In this document: positions 1 to 8,686 of the stretch, in pieces | Position numbering within the stretch: the first letter of the stretch is position 1 | Layout: each line of letters starts with the position of its first letter | Assembly: GCA_041392805.1 (NCBI GenBank) | Contig: JAWKLJ010000001.1 | Location: 5,206,501-5,270,500, forward strand | Length of the DNA: 64,000 nt | Reading direction: 5' to 3' | Source of the DNA: Saprospiraceae bacterium | Lineage (GTDB): Bacteria > Bacteroidota > Bacteroidia > Chitinophagales > Saprospiraceae | Made by a program: the position numbers and the translations under genes | Notes under the pieces: model-generated | What the model was told of the DNA's origin: nothing | What the model saw: the letters and a program-made list of their open reading frames with translations, nothing else | Databases searched by the model: none

Positions 1-737
1 GAGGTCATCAAGGCTAACCTTTGTGACTTCTCCCCGGTCTACATTACTGGCTAAAGCATGTGTTTCCAGAAAATGAATAAAGTGATCTGTTCCTGCAATA
101 TCTTGCATTTGCATATAGATACAGGCTTTGTAGATTTGATGTGCATCTAAATTGGGAACAAAGCGATGTACCCTTTCGAAATCTATTTGTTGCGTATCCA
201 TGGCTCCCATGGCTTGGAAGAGCAGGTTCAGGTCGGTTGAAGTAAAGGCCGGGATTTCGACGAATAAGCATTGGGCATTGAGGGGATCTCCCACCCAAGC
301 CGATTCGCTTCCCAAAATGAGTCGCTTGTTACTTTGTTCTAATACACGGAGCAGCGTGCTCAGGACAAACTTCAGCACACTTGGCCGCGCCGTATTGTAA
401 CAGTCGCCGCCCAATTGCCTTTGAATCACATGGAAATCGTCACAAACGACATAATCATTTTCCTGAAAAGCTTTTTGCAGACTTGCTTCCAACGCCTCTT
501 CCAACTGAAAAGGATGGTGTGTTTGCATTTGCTCAAAAATATTAGCTAGGCCAATATATTTGCCTTTCAGGTGTTGCGTTAGCTTTCGCAAAATGGTGGT
601 TCTACCATAGCCATCATCACTTACTAAGGCAATGACCGGACTTTTGGCTAAAAGATGAAGTAAGCCATCATAGGCTATTTGTTGAGAAGGACACAATTGA
701 ATGGTGTCGTATTCTAATACAGCAGTTGAAAACATTG
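1..737 (-). CDS. AAA+ family ATPase, N-terminal part (cut by window start)
   Basis: The frame is open from an ATG at 735-737 to the window edge (245 codons, no stop), so this is the N-terminal part of a longer protein. A Walker A-like loop lies at residues 39-47 (SDDGYGRTT), with arginine where the P-loop lysine is expected. A Walker B-like strand YVVCDDF follows at 95-101, and RLILGSES near 138-145 could be a sensor 1 strand. This order fits an AAA+ domain. The K-to-R change suggests weak or no hydrolysis, as in the inactive ring of two-domain AAA proteins; that is inference, because any second domain lies outside the window. A second, canonical AAA ATPase gene lies at 26695-28014, but no operon link is visible. 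The specific role is unknown. Confidence 0.75.
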
Positions 738-1103
738 CACTTTATTTGATTCTTTTAGATCATTTTTGTGAATAGCATAACCCAAAGCGATTGATCATGG
801 GATCAATGCTAGCAGCTAGTTAGGCACAAAAATGTTTGGATAACTTAGGCCTGGCTATTAAACGGATTGACCAATTTAATTGATCAACATGCCAGATTAG
901 GAAGGATTGATTATATTAATTTTTCATACTTGCCAAACCCAAAGGATAAGGAAATAATTCCCATAGCTTGGTTTTTTTTTGCAAAAAAGAATATTTTAGG
1001 CGAGCGAGACATCAGAAGTTTATCCAGGTACCCCTTGGGTAAACTTCTGATGGCTGAGGCGAGGCTTTAACTTCCAATAGATTAAAACAAGTGTATAAAA
1101 ACC
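738..1103. other. Intergenic region with a long hairpin
   Basis: About 365 bp separate the divergently arranged AAA gene and the DUF4177 gene. A 67-codon frame at 867-1070 has no family resemblance and its end runs through a strong inverted repeat, so I do not call it a gene. No promoter matching TTTG-N19-21-TAnnTTTG was found. The only clear structure is the hairpin at 1010-1052. Confidence 0.5.
1010..1052. repeat. Long perfect-arm hairpin
   Basis: catcagaagttta at 1010-1022 is exactly inverted at 1040-1052. The inner bases continue the pairing with G-U wobbles (1023-1028 with 1034-1039), giving about 19 paired positions around a five-base loop. There is no U-tract on either side, so it is not a typical terminator. 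It resembles the other intergenic palindromic elements in this window in style but not in sequence. Confidence 0.7.
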
Positions 1104-1322
1104 ATGATGAAACAATTCGAATACAAAATGGTCACAGCCGGCATGAAAGGAGTAATGAAAATGACCCTAGATTTTGAAGCCACGGAAGCTATCTTAACCG
1201 GTCTTGGATTAGAAGGTTGGGAATTGGTGAATGCCTATGCGCATACCCAAGCCACTAATGGGTTGCCCGAGCATGTTTATATCCTGAAGAGAGAGATAGT
1301 TAGGGATGAAGATATTGTTTAA
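1104..1322 (+). CDS. DUF4177 domain protein
   Basis: This is a small cytoplasmic protein of 72 residues. The pattern FEYKMV at the start, the central LGLEGWELVNAY and the final short strand HVYILKRE are typical of the DUF4177 family, in which a beta-alpha-beta unit carries the conserved GxEGWELV core. Function is not known for the family. The gene stands alone, with a palindromic element downstream at 1391-1469. The start could be either of the two consecutive ATG codons at 1104 and 1107. Confidence 0.75.
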   Translation: MMKQFEYKMVTAGMKGVMKMTLDFEATEAILTGLGLEGWELVNAYAHTQATNGLPEHVYILKREIVRDEDIV

Positions 1323-1390
1323 GCAACTTAAGGAGCAATTATCCTTCCTAAGTAATGGTAAAACAATAACTTATTAATTTGATGGGGCCC

Positions 1391-1469
1391 TTTTTCCACC
1401 ATACTGCGTTACTCGATCGGTCGCTTAGCTAGGCTAGGCTTCCTCCTCGTGCCTTGTCTGGTGAAAAAA
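1391..1469. repeat. Imperfect inverted-repeat element (tttttccacca arms)
   Basis: tttttccacca at 1391-1401 pairs with tggtgaaaaaa at 1459-1469. The interior contains ctgcgt and cctcctcg motifs, which also occur inside the element at 54631-54685, so the two look like distant members of one family. It sits between convergent genes (DUF4177 and ndh) and could act as a bidirectional stop. Confidence 0.45.
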
Positions 1470-1505
1470 TGACTCCCCTGAAATCAACAACTTATTCTTT
1501 CACCA

Positions 1506-2825
1506 TTACTTAATGGCAACTGCCTTTTTCTCTGATGGTTTTTCTTTTTCTCTCTTCGGATTAATCAACAAGCGGAGGGATTGATCATAGGTGAAATAAC
1601 TCCAGGCCCAGTTGATGAAAACAAACAGCCGGTTTTTTACACCTACAATTGACATGAGGTGGACAAAAAGCCACAGGACCCAGGCTAAGAAGCCCTGAAA
1701 GTGGAGAAAAGGAAGGTCTGCGACGGCCAGGTTGCGGCCAACGGTGGCAAGGGACCCCTTGTCTTTGTAGGTAAAAGGAAGCAGTGCTTTACCCGTTTCT
1801 ATATTTCGCAAATTGTGAAAAAGTAAATTTGCTTGTTGGATGGCTACTTGTGCTACCTGCGGATGCCCCTGTGGATATTCAGTCGTCTCCATGTAAGCAA
1901 GATCACCAATGGCAAAAACGTTGTTCAGTCCTTTGACCCTGTTTTGTTGATCGACGAGCAATCGGCGGCTACGGCCGTAGGCGGCTGCGGGGATACCTGC
2001 AATTTCATTGGCTTTAACACCGGCAGCCCAGATCAGGGTGCGGGTATGCAGCTGTCGGCCATCCTTCAAGGTGACGGTTGTGCCATCATAGTCCTGCACC
2101 ATAGCGCCTGTTTGCACATTAACCCCCAGTTGCTCCAAATAAACCTTGGCTTTGCTAGACGACACCTCGGAATAACCATTCAATACTTTTGGGCCAGCTT
2201 CTAGTAAACTAACCTCCATTTTACTAAAATCCAGTTCAGGATAATCTTTAGGCAAAATAAACTTGCGCATCTCAGCGATCGCGCCGGCCAGTTCCACGCC
2301 AGTTGGTCCGCCGCCCACCACGACAATATTCATGAGGGTTTGCATCTCTGATGTGCTGGACTCATTGAGGGCTTTTTCGAAATGGCTAAGGATGGTGTTG
2401 CGCAAGGCGAGGGCTTCGCTGAGCGACTTCATCGGTACGGCATGCTCTTCTATTTCTATATTCCCAAAATAATTGGTGGTTGCTCCAATCGCCAGTACCA
2501 GGTAGTCATACTTCAATTTCCCAAGGTCTGTGAATACCTCTTGCTGTTGTGGATCAATGTGTTCTACGGTCGCCACCCGAAAGTGCAAGTGTTTTTGCTC
2601 CTGAAAAACCTTGCGCAAGGGGAAAGAAATGGCACTTGGCTCAAGACCTGCCGTGGCTACCTGATAGAATAGGGGTTGAAATTGATGGTAATTATTTTTA
2701 TCAAACAAAACAACCTGAAAATGGCTTTTCATGAGTTTGCGGGCTAATTTCAAGCCTGCAAATCCACCTCCTATAATGACAATGCGTTTTCGATCTGTTT
2801 GTGGGATATTTGGAATGGTATTCAT
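1506..2825 (-). CDS. ndh: NAD(P)/FAD-dependent oxidoreductase, type II NADH dehydrogenase
   Basis: NDH-2 enzymes oxidise NADH and reduce the membrane quinone pool without pumping protons. The 439-residue length is usual for the family. The first dinucleotide motif GGGFAGL (residues 19-25) binds FAD. The second, GGGPTGVELAG (171-181), binds NADH. VFAIGD in the C-terminal third and the following PQVAQVAIQQA are the conserved FAD and quinone-region segments. The last 60 residues are rich in Trp and Phe (WVLWLFVHLMSIVG and WAWSYFTYD), as expected for the amphipathic C-terminal membrane anchor. It is transcribed alone, divergently from the enolase-family gene. Other flavin reductases of the same superfamily remain possible, but the C-terminal anchor favours NDH-2. 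Confidence 0.88.
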   Translation of the reverse strand: MNTIPNIPQTDRKRIVIIGGGFAGLKLARKLMKSHFQVVLFDKNNYHQFQPLFYQVATAGLEPSAISFPLRKVFQEQKHLHFRVATVEHIDPQQQEVFTDLGKLKYDYLVLAIGATTNYFGNIEIEEHAVPMKSLSEALALRNTILSHFEKALNESSTSEMQTLMNIVVVGGGPTGVELAGAIAEMRKFILPKDYPELDFSKMEVSLLEAGPKVLNGYSEVSSSKAKVYLEQLGVNVQTGAMVQDYDGTTVTLKDGRQLHTRTLIWAAGVKANEIAGIPAAAYGRSRRLLVDQQNRVKGLNNVFAIGDLAYMETTEYPQGHPQVAQVAIQQANLLFHNLRNIETGKALLPFTYKDKGSLATVGRNLAVADLPFLHFQGFLAWVLWLFVHLMSIVGVKNRLFVFINWAWSYFTYDQSLRLLINPKREKEKPSEKKAVAIK

Positions 2826-3157
2826 ATGGCAGTTTTTATTTGTCTAACCTTCTTACCAATAAAACAGTTAAAAAAGGGCAGGGTTCTAAAAGGATCAACC
2901 ACGCGAATAAAGCGTTTTTAGGTAGGCCAAATAAAAAAATGCCTGGTACTTTTTGCTGATTGTTAAATCTGGATGAACGATCTACTTTCGGTATTATTTA
3001 TCGGTTTATGCTACTTTTTAGATCAAAATTTTTTTTGTTTTTTTTTAAGAGCCTACCCCCCAAACATGTGGTTGTCCGATCCGATTTTTAATCCGACCTT
3101 TGTAAGGCATTAAAGATACGGCTTCTACCCAACCATAAACAGTAACACAAAAAAGCG
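2826..3157. other. Divergent intergenic region
   Basis: This 332-bp AT-rich gap separates two divergent genes (ndh to the left, the enolase-family gene to the right) and should hold both promoters. Long T and A tracts occur at 3030-3046. I see no clean TAnnTTTG box on either strand and no riboswitch-like structure. Confidence 0.4.
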
Positions 3158-4345
3158 ATGAAAATAGCCAAGGTCATTTTCAGGGAAGTTAGCATTCCCT
3201 TGAATTTCCAGTTTGCGCAGTCGAACAACCCTTCCAGCCATTGTTCTTCCTCTGCCATTTTGGAATTACATCTCGAAGATGGCACGATTGGTTATGGCGA
3301 AGCCTGTCCGCGAACATACGTGACAGGTGAGTGCATGGACAGCATGCGAAAAGATTTGCAAGGCATTGCGCCACAGTTTGCACAAACGGAGCTTGATCAT
3401 CTCGAAGCGTGGCGGATGCGCCTAAGACAATGGGCCGCCATGGGGGTCGGGTCATCTACCGTTTGTGCATTGGAAATGGCAGGCTTGGACGCGATTAGCA
3501 AATTAAAACAAAAACCATTAGCCTCTTTATTAGGACTTTCCGAAAAGGATTCGGAACCGATCTTATATAGCATGGTCATCCCTATGTTAATCCCTGAAAA
3601 ATTGGCCAAGCTGCTTCCTCGAATACAACACCTAAAACCCAGTAGTTTAAAATTAAAAGCTAGCCACGAGCTTGACCACAATTTGACCAATATCCAATTA
3701 CTTCGCGATTTTTTTGGGCCGGCCGTTTCCATTCGAGTAGACGTTAATGCTGGCTGGAATTTGGACCAAGCGATGACCTTTATTCCCGCTTTTCTAAAAA
3801 GTGACGTATGCTCTTTTGAACAACCTCTACCTGCCAATGCACTTGATGGCCTCCAACAACTCACCCAAACCTTTGGCCAGGATGCCCAGATCATGGTGGA
3901 CGAATCACTCCTTTGTCTGGCTGACGCCAGGCATATCCTTGAACTAGGTATCAGCAATCACTTCAACCTGAAAATTTCCAAGTTAGGCGGTATTTTTAAT
4001 ACCCTGGCTATTTACCAATTAGCCGCACAGTTTGGTGTACCTTGTCAACTTGGTGCACATTTTGGGGAAACGAGCCTGCTCACTGCGGCAGGTATCTTAT
4101 TGGCTAAAATGGCTGGGCCTATGACCGCCTTGGAAGGCGCTTTAGGTGAATTTTTATTGGAAAAAGACATTACAAAACCTTCTCTCTCACAGGCTACTGA
4201 TGGCTATTTGAATCCGGAAGCAGTTTTACAACAGGTAGGCTTAGCCAAAGCGGTAGATGAGCTTGTTCTTGAGCAATATACCCTCCACAATAAAGAATAT
4301 AAACCTTATAAGTTTAATGATGTCTTGAAGCGTTTAACAGCTTGA
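3158..4345 (+). CDS. Mandelate racemase/muconate lactonizing enzyme family protein
   Basis: This is a member of the enolase superfamily, muconate lactonizing/dipeptide epimerase side. An N-terminal capping domain (residues 1-125, with the DGTIGYGEACPR signature) precedes a TIM barrel. Barrel residues visible in order are the Lys pair K165-L-K167, metal ligands D195 (RVDVNAGW), E221 (SFEQPLP) and D248 (MVDES), and a final catalytic Lys at 272 or 275 (LKISKLGG). The enzyme removes a proton alpha to a carboxylate and stabilises the enolate on Mg2+. The substrate cannot be told from sequence: L-Ala-D/L-Glu-type dipeptide epimerisation and o-succinylbenzoate synthesis are both possible, and no menaquinone or peptidoglycan genes lie alongside. 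The length (395 aa) is slightly above the family norm. It is followed by a small hairpin at 4372-4387. Confidence 0.82.
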   Translation: MKIAKVIFREVSIPLNFQFAQSNNPSSHCSSSAILELHLEDGTIGYGEACPRTYVTGECMDSMRKDLQGIAPQFAQTELDHLEAWRMRLRQWAAMGVGSSTVCALEMAGLDAISKLKQKPLASLLGLSEKDSEPILYSMVIPMLIPEKLAKLLPRIQHLKPSSLKLKASHELDHNLTNIQLLRDFFGPAVSIRVDVNAGWNLDQAMTFIPAFLKSDVCSFEQPLPANALDGLQQLTQTFGQDAQIMVDESLLCLADARHILELGISNHFNLKISKLGGIFNTLAIYQLAAQFGVPCQLGAHFGETSLLTAAGILLAKMAGPMTALEGALGEFLLEKDITKPSLSQATDGYLNPEAVLQQVGLAKAVDELVLEQYTLHNKEYKPYKFNDVLKRLTA

Positions 4346-4371
4346 TTTTTGGTTACCGGAACGAGGCTCAG

Positions 4372-4387
4372 CCACATTAAAATGTGG
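4372..4387. terminator. Small hairpin after enolase-family gene
   Basis: ccacatt-aa-aatgtgg forms a 7-bp stem 27 bp after the stop codon. No strong T-tract follows, so termination is only a possibility. A similar stem (ccacat-caac-atgtgg) occurs at 12700-12715 inside the downstream cassette. Confidence 0.35.
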
Positions 4388-4414
4388 TCGGAAGGATGAA
4401 ATTTTATTTATAAA

Positions 4415-4445
4415 TTTGGTTATCAGATATTTATAACTTAATTTG
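4415..4445 (+). promoter_or_regulatory. Candidate Bacteroidota sigma-A promoter for the CHAT/caspase/patatin cassette
   Basis: A -33 type box TTTG at 4415-4418 is followed after 19 bp by TTAATTTG at 4438-4445, one mismatch from TAnnTTTG. This would start transcription near 4452, about 32 nt before the first ATG of the cassette. It is the only promoter-like match in the short gap and no regulator binding palindrome is visible. The assignment is inference from motif spacing. Confidence 0.45.
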
Positions 4446-4483
4446 ATGAATTAAGCAGATTTAAAACTAAGCCAATTTCTTCC

Positions 4484-7400
4484 ATGCCTAACCCTGTTAT
4501 CCTACTAGCTTTTGCAAATGAGCGGAATGAGAAAGCACGTTATTTGCGCAATTTGCCCCGGGAATTGAACCTGGTCAGGGAAATGCTGCTGAAAGCAGAG
4601 GAGGGGCAAATTTGTGAAGTAGTTCTCCTGCCAAATGCTACCTTAGATCAGATAGTTGCTACCTTTCAACGAGAAAAATACCGAGATAGGATTGCCATCT
4701 TTCATTATGGAGGGCATGCTGGAAGTTATTCCCTTTTACTTGAAGCAGCGAATGAGGGAAATCAATCCGTGAATGCGGCTGGTTTCGTTCCTTTTTTAGC
4801 CGCGCAAAGAGGCCTGCAACTTGTTTTTCTTAATGGGTGTTATTCCGCCCAACAGGCGCAGGATTTGGTAGATAGCGGTATCGCTGCGGTCATTGGTACG
4901 GCCAACGCTATCGATGACCACATAGCGACTAATTTAGCCGCTAGTTTTTACCAGGCTTTGGGAGAAGGAATTCCCTTAGACCAAGCTTGGCAGGAAGCTG
5001 TTTTTAAGATCAAAGCACAATTAGGGACTCAAGACCTTAGTGTCTATTATCACCGGGAAGCAGTGACCCAAACCCGTGATATGGTATTTCCGTTTGAGGA
5101 AGCTCGCGATCAATTTCCTTGGCAGATATATTACCGAGAAGGGGCAGAGGTCATTCGGAATTGGAGCCTTCCTTCAGCAGCTAATGATCCTTATTTTGGT
5201 TTGCCGAGTATAGCTGATCATTATAGTCTTCCCGACCAACCCTATCGGTTTCTGGAACGATATCGTAAAACAGATGCCCGTATCTTTTTTGGTCGAGGCC
5301 AGGCCATCAGAGACCTTTATTTTCGACTCAATAACCCACATAGCGCCCCACTTATTTTGTTATACGGTCAGTCAGGTGTGGGAAAATCATCGCTCCTAGA
5401 GGCTGGGCTTTTTCCTCGCTTAGAGGCGGATTACGATATTCGAATGATTCGGCGAAATCCGGCTGTAGGCTTATTGGGGCATTTGAAGGCATTATTGGAC
5501 CTACCTGAAGAAGTAAATCCAGACCTCTTTTTACAAAGGTGGAAAACATTGGAGGCTAATTCAAATAAAAAAGGAGTGCTGCTGGTATTCGACCAAGTGG
5601 AGGAGGTTTTTACCCGACCAAGACCAACTGATCTTGCGGAACTATCAGACTTTTTGCAGCTCATAAGTCTAGCTTTGCTTCATCCAGAGGAACGTCCCCA
5701 AGGCAAGATCATGTTGAGCTATCGCAAAGATTATGATCCAGAAATCGAAAAAGCCTGTCGCTCCGTTCAACTACCTAAAGAAAAAGTGTTCCTGGATCGG
5801 TTGGACCGAAATGGAATTATCGAAATTGTCGAAGGCTTAGCCCGAACCCCTTCGTTGTACAATAAATATGGCCTGACTGTTGAAAAAAACATCGGAACCA
5901 TCATCGCCGACGATTTGCTGGTCGATAATGACTCTCCTCTCTCGCCTGTTTTACAAATTACGCTAACCCGCTTATGGCAAGGTGAAGAAAAAAAAGATAA
6001 AAACAGACAGTTTAGGGTAGCATCCTACAATGACCTTCGCGTAAAAGGCGTTTTTCTCAATGATTTTTTCCATCAACAAATGGAGGAAATCAAAAAATGG
6101 GCATCCCAAATAGAGGAAACAGTGGAAAGCGCTGGACTTGCGCTTGATATTTTACATTTCCATACGACCAAATTAGGCACCGCACAAAGCCGCTCCCTTG
6201 ATGAATTAAGGTCCCAATATACGCATAGAGCGGAGGTCTTGGAGCAGCTGATCACCCAATTCAAGTCCTCGTATTTGTTGACAGCATTGAATAAAGAAGC
6301 GTCTGCCTTGGCACATGACACCCTCGCGCCTATTGTTCAAAAAGAGCTGAGTGAGTCGACCAAGCCTGGCCAACGCGCCTTTCGAATCCTGGCCGCAAAG
6401 GGAGTCGATTATGACCTTTATCCCGAACAAACCTACCTGGATGAAGAGGACTTAATGATCGTGGAAGAAGGAGCTGTCGGTATGCGCATGTGGACGGCAA
6501 AAGAAGAAACCATTGTAGCAAAAAGTCGACAAAGAAGACTCGAACTCGAAGCAGGGAGGCGAAAAATAAAAACCTTAAAACGAGTTGGCGTAACAGTGAT
6601 CGCTGCTTTGGCGGTATTGGCCAGTTTTTTCGGCGTTTATGCTTACCTACAAGCGCAAAAGAATGCTTTGCAGGCGGAGGTTAGCCAATTGGTTAGTCAA
6701 GCTTTGCAAGAAGTGAAAACAGATGCCACCAAAGCAATGGCGACCATACAAAAGGCGATGGATAAGCCTATAAAAGACGCCAATGCTATCCAAGCCAGAC
6801 ATGATATCTATGCCGAAAATGAGTTTTATCATGTAGTTATTACAGCGGAAGCGCCAATCAGGGCAGTAGCTCTATCAGCGGATGGGAAGACGGTGTTGGC
6901 GGCTGTTGGGCAATCCGTATTTATTCGAACCGCTGACGGGGAGCTGAAGCAAGAAATACAACATCCTGCCGAAATCACCGCTATTTGTATTTCACCCAAT
7001 GACCAATATTTCCTCACGATGGCTATAGATGGCAGGGCGCGTTTATGGCAAATAGATGGTGTTCAGCTTCAAACTTTTCCAGCGCGTAGTTCGGCAATAA
7101 CGGCAGGGGCTTTTTCACCAGATAGCAAGAAGATCCTGGTGGGTACAGAAAATGGAGATGTGGTGGGTTGGGATGTGGATGGGGTAGAATGGTTCTCTCA
7201 AGAGGCACTGCACGAAGAGGCCATAAGTTGCCTGGTTTATACGCCGGATGGAAATCGTTTCTTTAGTGGGGGGCTGGACGGAATGGTCTATCAATTGGAG
7301 ACATCAGGGAAAGTAAGTAAGGCTATTGAACATCCTGCGCGGGTATTGGGCATGGCCATAGATAAAGCAGGGAAAAAATTGGCGGTCGCCTGCCGGGATG

Positions 7401-8686
7401 GCATTGTCAGAATGAGGTTTATTACAACTGACGCACCTTCTGTGGAAATAAGAGGTCATAAAAAACGAATCAATAGTATCACCTTCACGCCTGATGACCA
7501 ATACCTGTTAACGGCGAGCAATGACCAGCAAATCAAGCTTTGGGATTTACAGGGTAATGAGATACGCACCTATCGGGGGCATGCTAGTTATGTCAATACG
7601 ATCACTGTGTCAGGTGATGGAACCTGGTTTGTCAGTGGCGGCGAAGAGGGGCAACTCAATTATTGGAAATTGGATTCCAAGATAGTCAAGGCTTACCAAT
7701 TGGACGATGCGGTTACATCAGTCAACTTTTCACCAGATGGCCAGCGCCTGCTGGTGGCCACAGGCGGCGGGTACCAGGATATCTTTAGTCTAACGAATGA
7801 TTTATTGATCGAAGCAGATCAATTAGACGCTTTGTTTTTGGAGGCTGAACAGGTGAAACCAGCATTTCTGTATGACCTGGAGGGGCAGCTTATCACTAGC
7901 TTGGAAGCACATACAGGGCCAATTTTAACGGTATCCTTTTCTCAGGATGGGAGGAAAATCCTGACTGGCAGTGAGGATGGTACCGCTATTATTTGGGATT
8001 CTGAGGGCAAGGTTTTACAGCGGTTGCAGGGGCATGCGCTATCGGTAATAGCTTCCTCGTTTTCGCCAGATGGAAGCCAGGTAGCTACCGCAAGTAATGA
8101 TTCAACAGTCATCCTTTGGGATACATTAGGACAACAACGCCTGCGACTAGACACCTTTGCCCACATCGTTTCCAGTCTGGCTTTCTCCCCTGATGGCCAG
8201 TACCTACTAAGTGGCTGCCGTGATGGGAAGGCTTGGTTATGGGACCTGGATACTTATCAACCTCGCATCTTTGTGGGAAGTGGCCAGGAAATTTCAGCAG
8301 TTGCCTATGCCCCCAATGGAAAGTGGATAGCAGCCGGAGAATCTGGGGTAAAGGAAGATAGCCTTAGTATTTGGAATGTAGCAGGATCGCTACTTTTGCG
8401 AATAGCAATTAATAGCGAAGATAAAACAGGATATGGATCAATCAACAGTATCACTTTTAGCCCAGATAGCCAATCCATTGCAGTGGCTACAGGAGAAGGT
8501 GCTGTTAAAGTGTTCGACTTAAAAGGAAATATCCTTCAAACTATTCGACCTTTTAAGGCTACGAATGCCTCCAGTGTAGCTATTTCACCTAATGGCCATT
8601 GGATACTGGTCGGTTATGAAAATGGCGGGGCTAAACGCTATACCAACATTACCAACAACCCAATCAAAACAAGGCAAGCCCAATGA
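4484..8686 (+). CDS. CHAT protease - nSTAND NTPase - WD40 repeat protein
   Basis: This 1400-residue protein has three modules. Residues 1-185 form a CHAT (caspase-like) peptidase domain with the His motif HYGGH (H74-H78) and the Cys motif LNGCYS (C119), so the catalytic dyad is present. Residues 255-680 are a STAND-type NTPase: the FFGRGQAI entry motif near 268, Walker A GQSGVGKS (295-302) and the STAND Walker B LLVFDQVEE (366-374). A hydrophobic helix at about 699-722 (TVIAALAVLASFFGVYAYL) is a likely membrane segment. From about 785 to the end there are many WD40 blades, with repeated FSPDG and LWD motifs. In STAND proteins the repeats sense a ligand and NTP binding drives assembly, which then activates the N-terminal effector. 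By that model this is a sensor whose output is proteolysis. It is the first gene of a four-gene cassette and overlaps the caspase gene by 4 bp. Confidence 0.9.
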   Translation: MPNPVILLAFANERNEKARYLRNLPRELNLVREMLLKAEEGQICEVVLLPNATLDQIVATFQREKYRDRIAIFHYGGHAGSYSLLLEAANEGNQSVNAAGFVPFLAAQRGLQLVFLNGCYSAQQAQDLVDSGIAAVIGTANAIDDHIATNLAASFYQALGEGIPLDQAWQEAVFKIKAQLGTQDLSVYYHREAVTQTRDMVFPFEEARDQFPWQIYYREGAEVIRNWSLPSAANDPYFGLPSIADHYSLPDQPYRFLERYRKTDARIFFGRGQAIRDLYFRLNNPHSAPLILLYGQSGVGKSSLLEAGLFPRLEADYDIRMIRRNPAVGLLGHLKALLDLPEEVNPDLFLQRWKTLEANSNKKGVLLVFDQVEEVFTRPRPTDLAELSDFLQLISLALLHPEERPQGKIMLSYRKDYDPEIEKACRSVQLPKEKVFLDRLDRNGIIEIVEGLARTPSLYNKYGLTVEKNIGTIIADDLLVDNDSPLSPVLQITLTRLWQGEEKKDKNRQFRVASYNDLRVKGVFLNDFFHQQMEEIKKWASQIEETVESAGLALDILHFHTTKLGTAQSRSLDELRSQYTHRAEVLEQLITQFKSSYLLTALNKEASALAHDTLAPIVQKELSESTKPGQRAFRILAAKGVDYDLYPEQTYLDEEDLMIVEEGAVGMRMWTAKEETIVAKSRQRRLELEAGRRKIKTLKRVGVTVIAALAVLASFFGVYAYLQAQKNALQAEVSQLVSQALQEVKTDATKAMATIQKAMDKPIKDANAIQARHDIYAENEFYHVVITAEAPIRAVALSADGKTVLAAVGQSVFIRTADGELKQEIQHPAEITAICISPNDQYFLTMAIDGRARLWQIDGVQLQTFPARSSAITAGAFSPDSKKILVGTENGDVVGWDVDGVEWFSQEALHEEAISCLVYTPDGNRFFSGGLDGMVYQLETSGKVSKAIEHPARVLGMAIDKAGKKLAVACRDGIVRMRFITTDAPSVEIRGHKKRINSITFTPDDQYLLTASNDQQIKLWDLQGNEIRTYRGHASYVNTITVSGDGTWFVSGGEEGQLNYWKLDSKIVKAYQLDDAVTSVNFSPDGQRLLVATGGGYQDIFSLTNDLLIEADQLDALFLEAEQVKPAFLYDLEGQLITSLEAHTGPILTVSFSQDGRKILTGSEDGTAIIWDSEGKVLQRLQGHALSVIASSFSPDGSQVATASNDSTVILWDTLGQQRLRLDTFAHIVSSLAFSPDGQYLLSGCRDGKAWLWDLDTYQPRIFVGSGQEISAVAYAPNGKWIAAGESGVKEDSLSIWNVAGSLLLRIAINSEDKTGYGSINSITFSPDSQSIAVATGEGAVKVFDLKGNILQTIRPFKATNASSVAISPNGHWILVGYENGGAKRYTNITNNPIKTRQAQ

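Noticed and set aside
867..1070. 67-codon plus-strand frame
   Set aside because: No family resemblance, AT-rich, and its 3' end is the strong hairpin at 1010-1052.
3397..3957. 186-codon frame antisense to the enolase-family gene
   Set aside because: Shadow of a gene whose metal ligands and catalytic lysines are all in place.
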